DNA from: an uncultured Prevotellaceae bacterium
GTDB lineage: Bacteria > Bacteroidota > Bacteroidia > Bacteroidales > Bacteroidaceae
DNA length: 64,000 nt
NCBI GenBank assembly: GCA_946415365.1
Contig: CAMKSE010000002.1
Span: forward strand, 124,001 to 188,000
Direction of reading: 5' to 3'
Shown: in pieces, positions 62,933-64,000 of the stretch
How positions within the stretch are numbered: the stretch's first letter is position 1
How the letters are laid out: the number at the start of each line of letters is the position of its first letter
Position numbers and translations under genes: made by a program
Notes under the pieces: model-generated
What the model was told of the DNA's origin: nothing
Databases searched by the model: none
What the model saw: the letters and a program-made list of their open reading frames with translations, nothing else

Positions 62933-64000
62933 ATGGGAAAGATTATTGGAATTGATTTAGGAACTACCAACAGCTGCGTTGCCGTATTCGAAGGTAACGA
63001 GCCAGTAGTAATCGCCAACAGCGAGGGTAAGCGTACGACACCTTCAGTCGTTGGTTTTGTTGACAACGGTGAGCGTAAGATCGGTGATCCTGCCAAGCGT
63101 CAGGCCATTACGAATCCGAAGAACACTGTTTACTCTATCAAGCGTTTCATGGGTGAGAACTGGCAGCAGACCGAAAAGGAGATTGCTCGCGTACCTTATT
63201 CTGTAGTGAATGAGGGTGGTTATCCCCGTGTAGATATCAACGGCCGCAAGTACACCCCACAGGAGATCTCGGCTATGATACTTCAGAAGATGAAGAAGAC
63301 TGCTGAGGACTATCTCGGACAGGAGGTGACAGAGGCTGTCATCACCGTACCTGCTTACTTCTCTGACTCTCAGCGTCAGGCCACGAAGGAGGCTGGACAG
63401 ATTGCAGGTCTGAATGTGAAGCGTATCGTCAATGAGCCCACAGCAGCAGCTTTGGCATACGGTGTCGACAAGGCCAACAAGGACATGAAGATTGCTGTCT
63501 TCGACCTTGGTGGTGGTACTTTCGATATCTCTATCCTCGAGTTTGGCGGTGGTGTGTTTGAGGTGCTCTCTACCAATGGTGATACCCATCTTGGTGGTGA
63601 CGATTTCGACCAGGCTATCATCGACTGGCTCGTTCAGGAGTTCAGAAACGACGAGGGTGCAGATTTGAAGAGCGATCCTATGGCTATGCAGCGTCTGAAG
63701 GAAGCTGCAGAGAAGGCTAAGATTGAGCTGTCATCTTCTACATCGACAGAAATCAACCTGCCGTATATCATGCCAGTAGCAGGTGTGCCCAAGCACTTGG
63801 TGAAGACCCTAACCCGTGCCAAGTTCGAGCAATTGGCTCACGAGCTGATTCAGGCATGTCTGGCTCCCTGCCAGAAGGCAATGGCTGATGCCAAGCTGAC
63901 CACTGCTGATATCGACGAAGTGATCCTAGTAGGTGGTTCAAGCCGTATCCCCGCTGTGCAGACGCTGGTGAAGAACTACTTCGGCAAGGAGCCTTCAAAA
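62933..64000 (+). CDS. dnaK: Chaperone DnaK, N-terminal part (3' end outside window)
   Basis: The frame is open from the ATG at 62933 to the window end, 356 codons. [18 protein letters not shown] is the Hsp70 phosphate-1 motif. [44 protein letters not shown] (phosphate-2) and [12 protein letters not shown] (adenosine motif) follow in order. The piece covers most of the ATPase domain; the substrate-binding domain is missing because the window ends. DnaK folds and protects proteins with DnaJ and GrpE. No grpE or dnaJ lies upstream. Confidence 0.98.
   Translation, partial: MGKIIGIDLGTTNSCVAVFEGNEPVVIANSEGKRTTPSVVGFVDNGERKIGDPAKRQAITNPKNTVYSIKRFMGENWQQTEKEIARVPYSVVNEGGYPRVDINGRKYTPQEISAMILQKMKKTAEDYLGQEVTEAVITVPAYFSDSQRQATKEAGQIAGLNVKRIVNEPTAAALAYGVDKANKDMKIAVFDLGGGTFDISILEFGGGVFEVLSTNGDTHLGGDDFDQAIIDWLVQEFRNDEGADLKSDPMAMQRLKEAAEKAKIELSSSTSTEINLPYIMPVAGVPKHLVKTLTRAKFEQLAHELIQACLAPCQKAMADAKLTTADIDEVILVGGSSRIPAVQTLVKNYFGKEPSK

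Noticed and set aside
1..64000. CRISPR array, rRNA or tRNA genes, integrase or transposase
   Set aside because: No regularly spaced repeats of CRISPR size, no cloverleaf-like segments in the short intergenic gaps, and no mobile-element protein motifs were seen; gaps are mostly under 150 bp.

Overview
The window looks like a chromosomal stretch of a Bacteroidota bacterium, most likely Prevotella or a close relative in the Bacteroidales. Almost every transcription unit is preceded by the Bacteroidota housekeeping promoter (-7 element TAnnTTTG, often with TTTG/TTG 19-20 nt upstream). Shine-Dalgarno sites are weak. The gene content also fits: GH97 and GH67 enzymes, CotH-domain surface proteins, a B. 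thetaiotaomicron-like rhamnose gene set, DUF4954, a carboxyspermidine dehydrogenase-type protein, and C-terminal 'YDLxGRxV...GIYI' tails.

Layout. (1) 1-14195: end of a surface-polysaccharide or glycan locus on the + strand. It holds five GT2 enzymes (one partial, one a tandem fusion), two GT4 enzymes, a Wzy-like membrane protein, a PglC-type initiating phosphoglycosyl transferase, an ATP-grasp ligase, a HAD phosphatase, a DegT aminotransferase and a CapD/FlaA1-type nucleotide-sugar dehydratase, closed by a strong terminator. The last six genes look like a module that makes and primes an amino-sugar. (2) 14279-17025 (-): nagB and a GH97 glycosidase. (3) 17186-28543 (+): hflX, a DUF4954 beta-helix protein, an M16 peptidase, class I fumarase, a secreted M6 peptidase and GH67 alpha-glucuronidase. 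(4) mnmA (-), facing GH67 across a shared terminator. (5) 30127-34948 (+): SPFH protein, small ribbon-helix-helix protein, DUF1648 membrane protein, alpha/beta hydrolase, aldose epimerase and a PfkB (KDG-type) kinase. (6) 35047-39964 (+): two tandem CotH paralogues, each with its own promoter. (7) frr-rsgA (-). (8) 41770-52451 (+): four sensor histidine kinases in a row and an AraC regulator. (9) nhaD (-). (10) 54009-58762: rhamnose catabolism, rhaB-rhaA-rhaT (+) facing rhaD (-). (11) 58919-61213 (+): carboxyspermidine dehydrogenase-like gene and recA. (12) A secreted BamE-like protein (-), and the first 356 codons of dnaK (+).

The most unusual item is the kinase array. It has the order A-B-A'-B'. 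Both A-type kinases have lost the phosphoacceptor histidine of the H-box (Tyr493 and Phe713), while both B-type kinases keep it (His463 and His704). This looks like a duplicated pair of one catalytic kinase with one partner that cannot autophosphorylate.

A second theme is a rich set of short, dispersed repeats placed directly at gene boundaries. They include a purine-rich 17-mer at three sites, ACCCTAATC units before both the AraC gene and rhaB, GATTGAAAATTGAA units in both orientations, GTTTATAG units, CACAGATTA units and a nested inverted-repeat cassette of about 150 bp. One heptamer tract lies inside the GH67 coding sequence, where slippage would shift the frame. All functional statements come from reading the sequence and general family knowledge; no database search was run.
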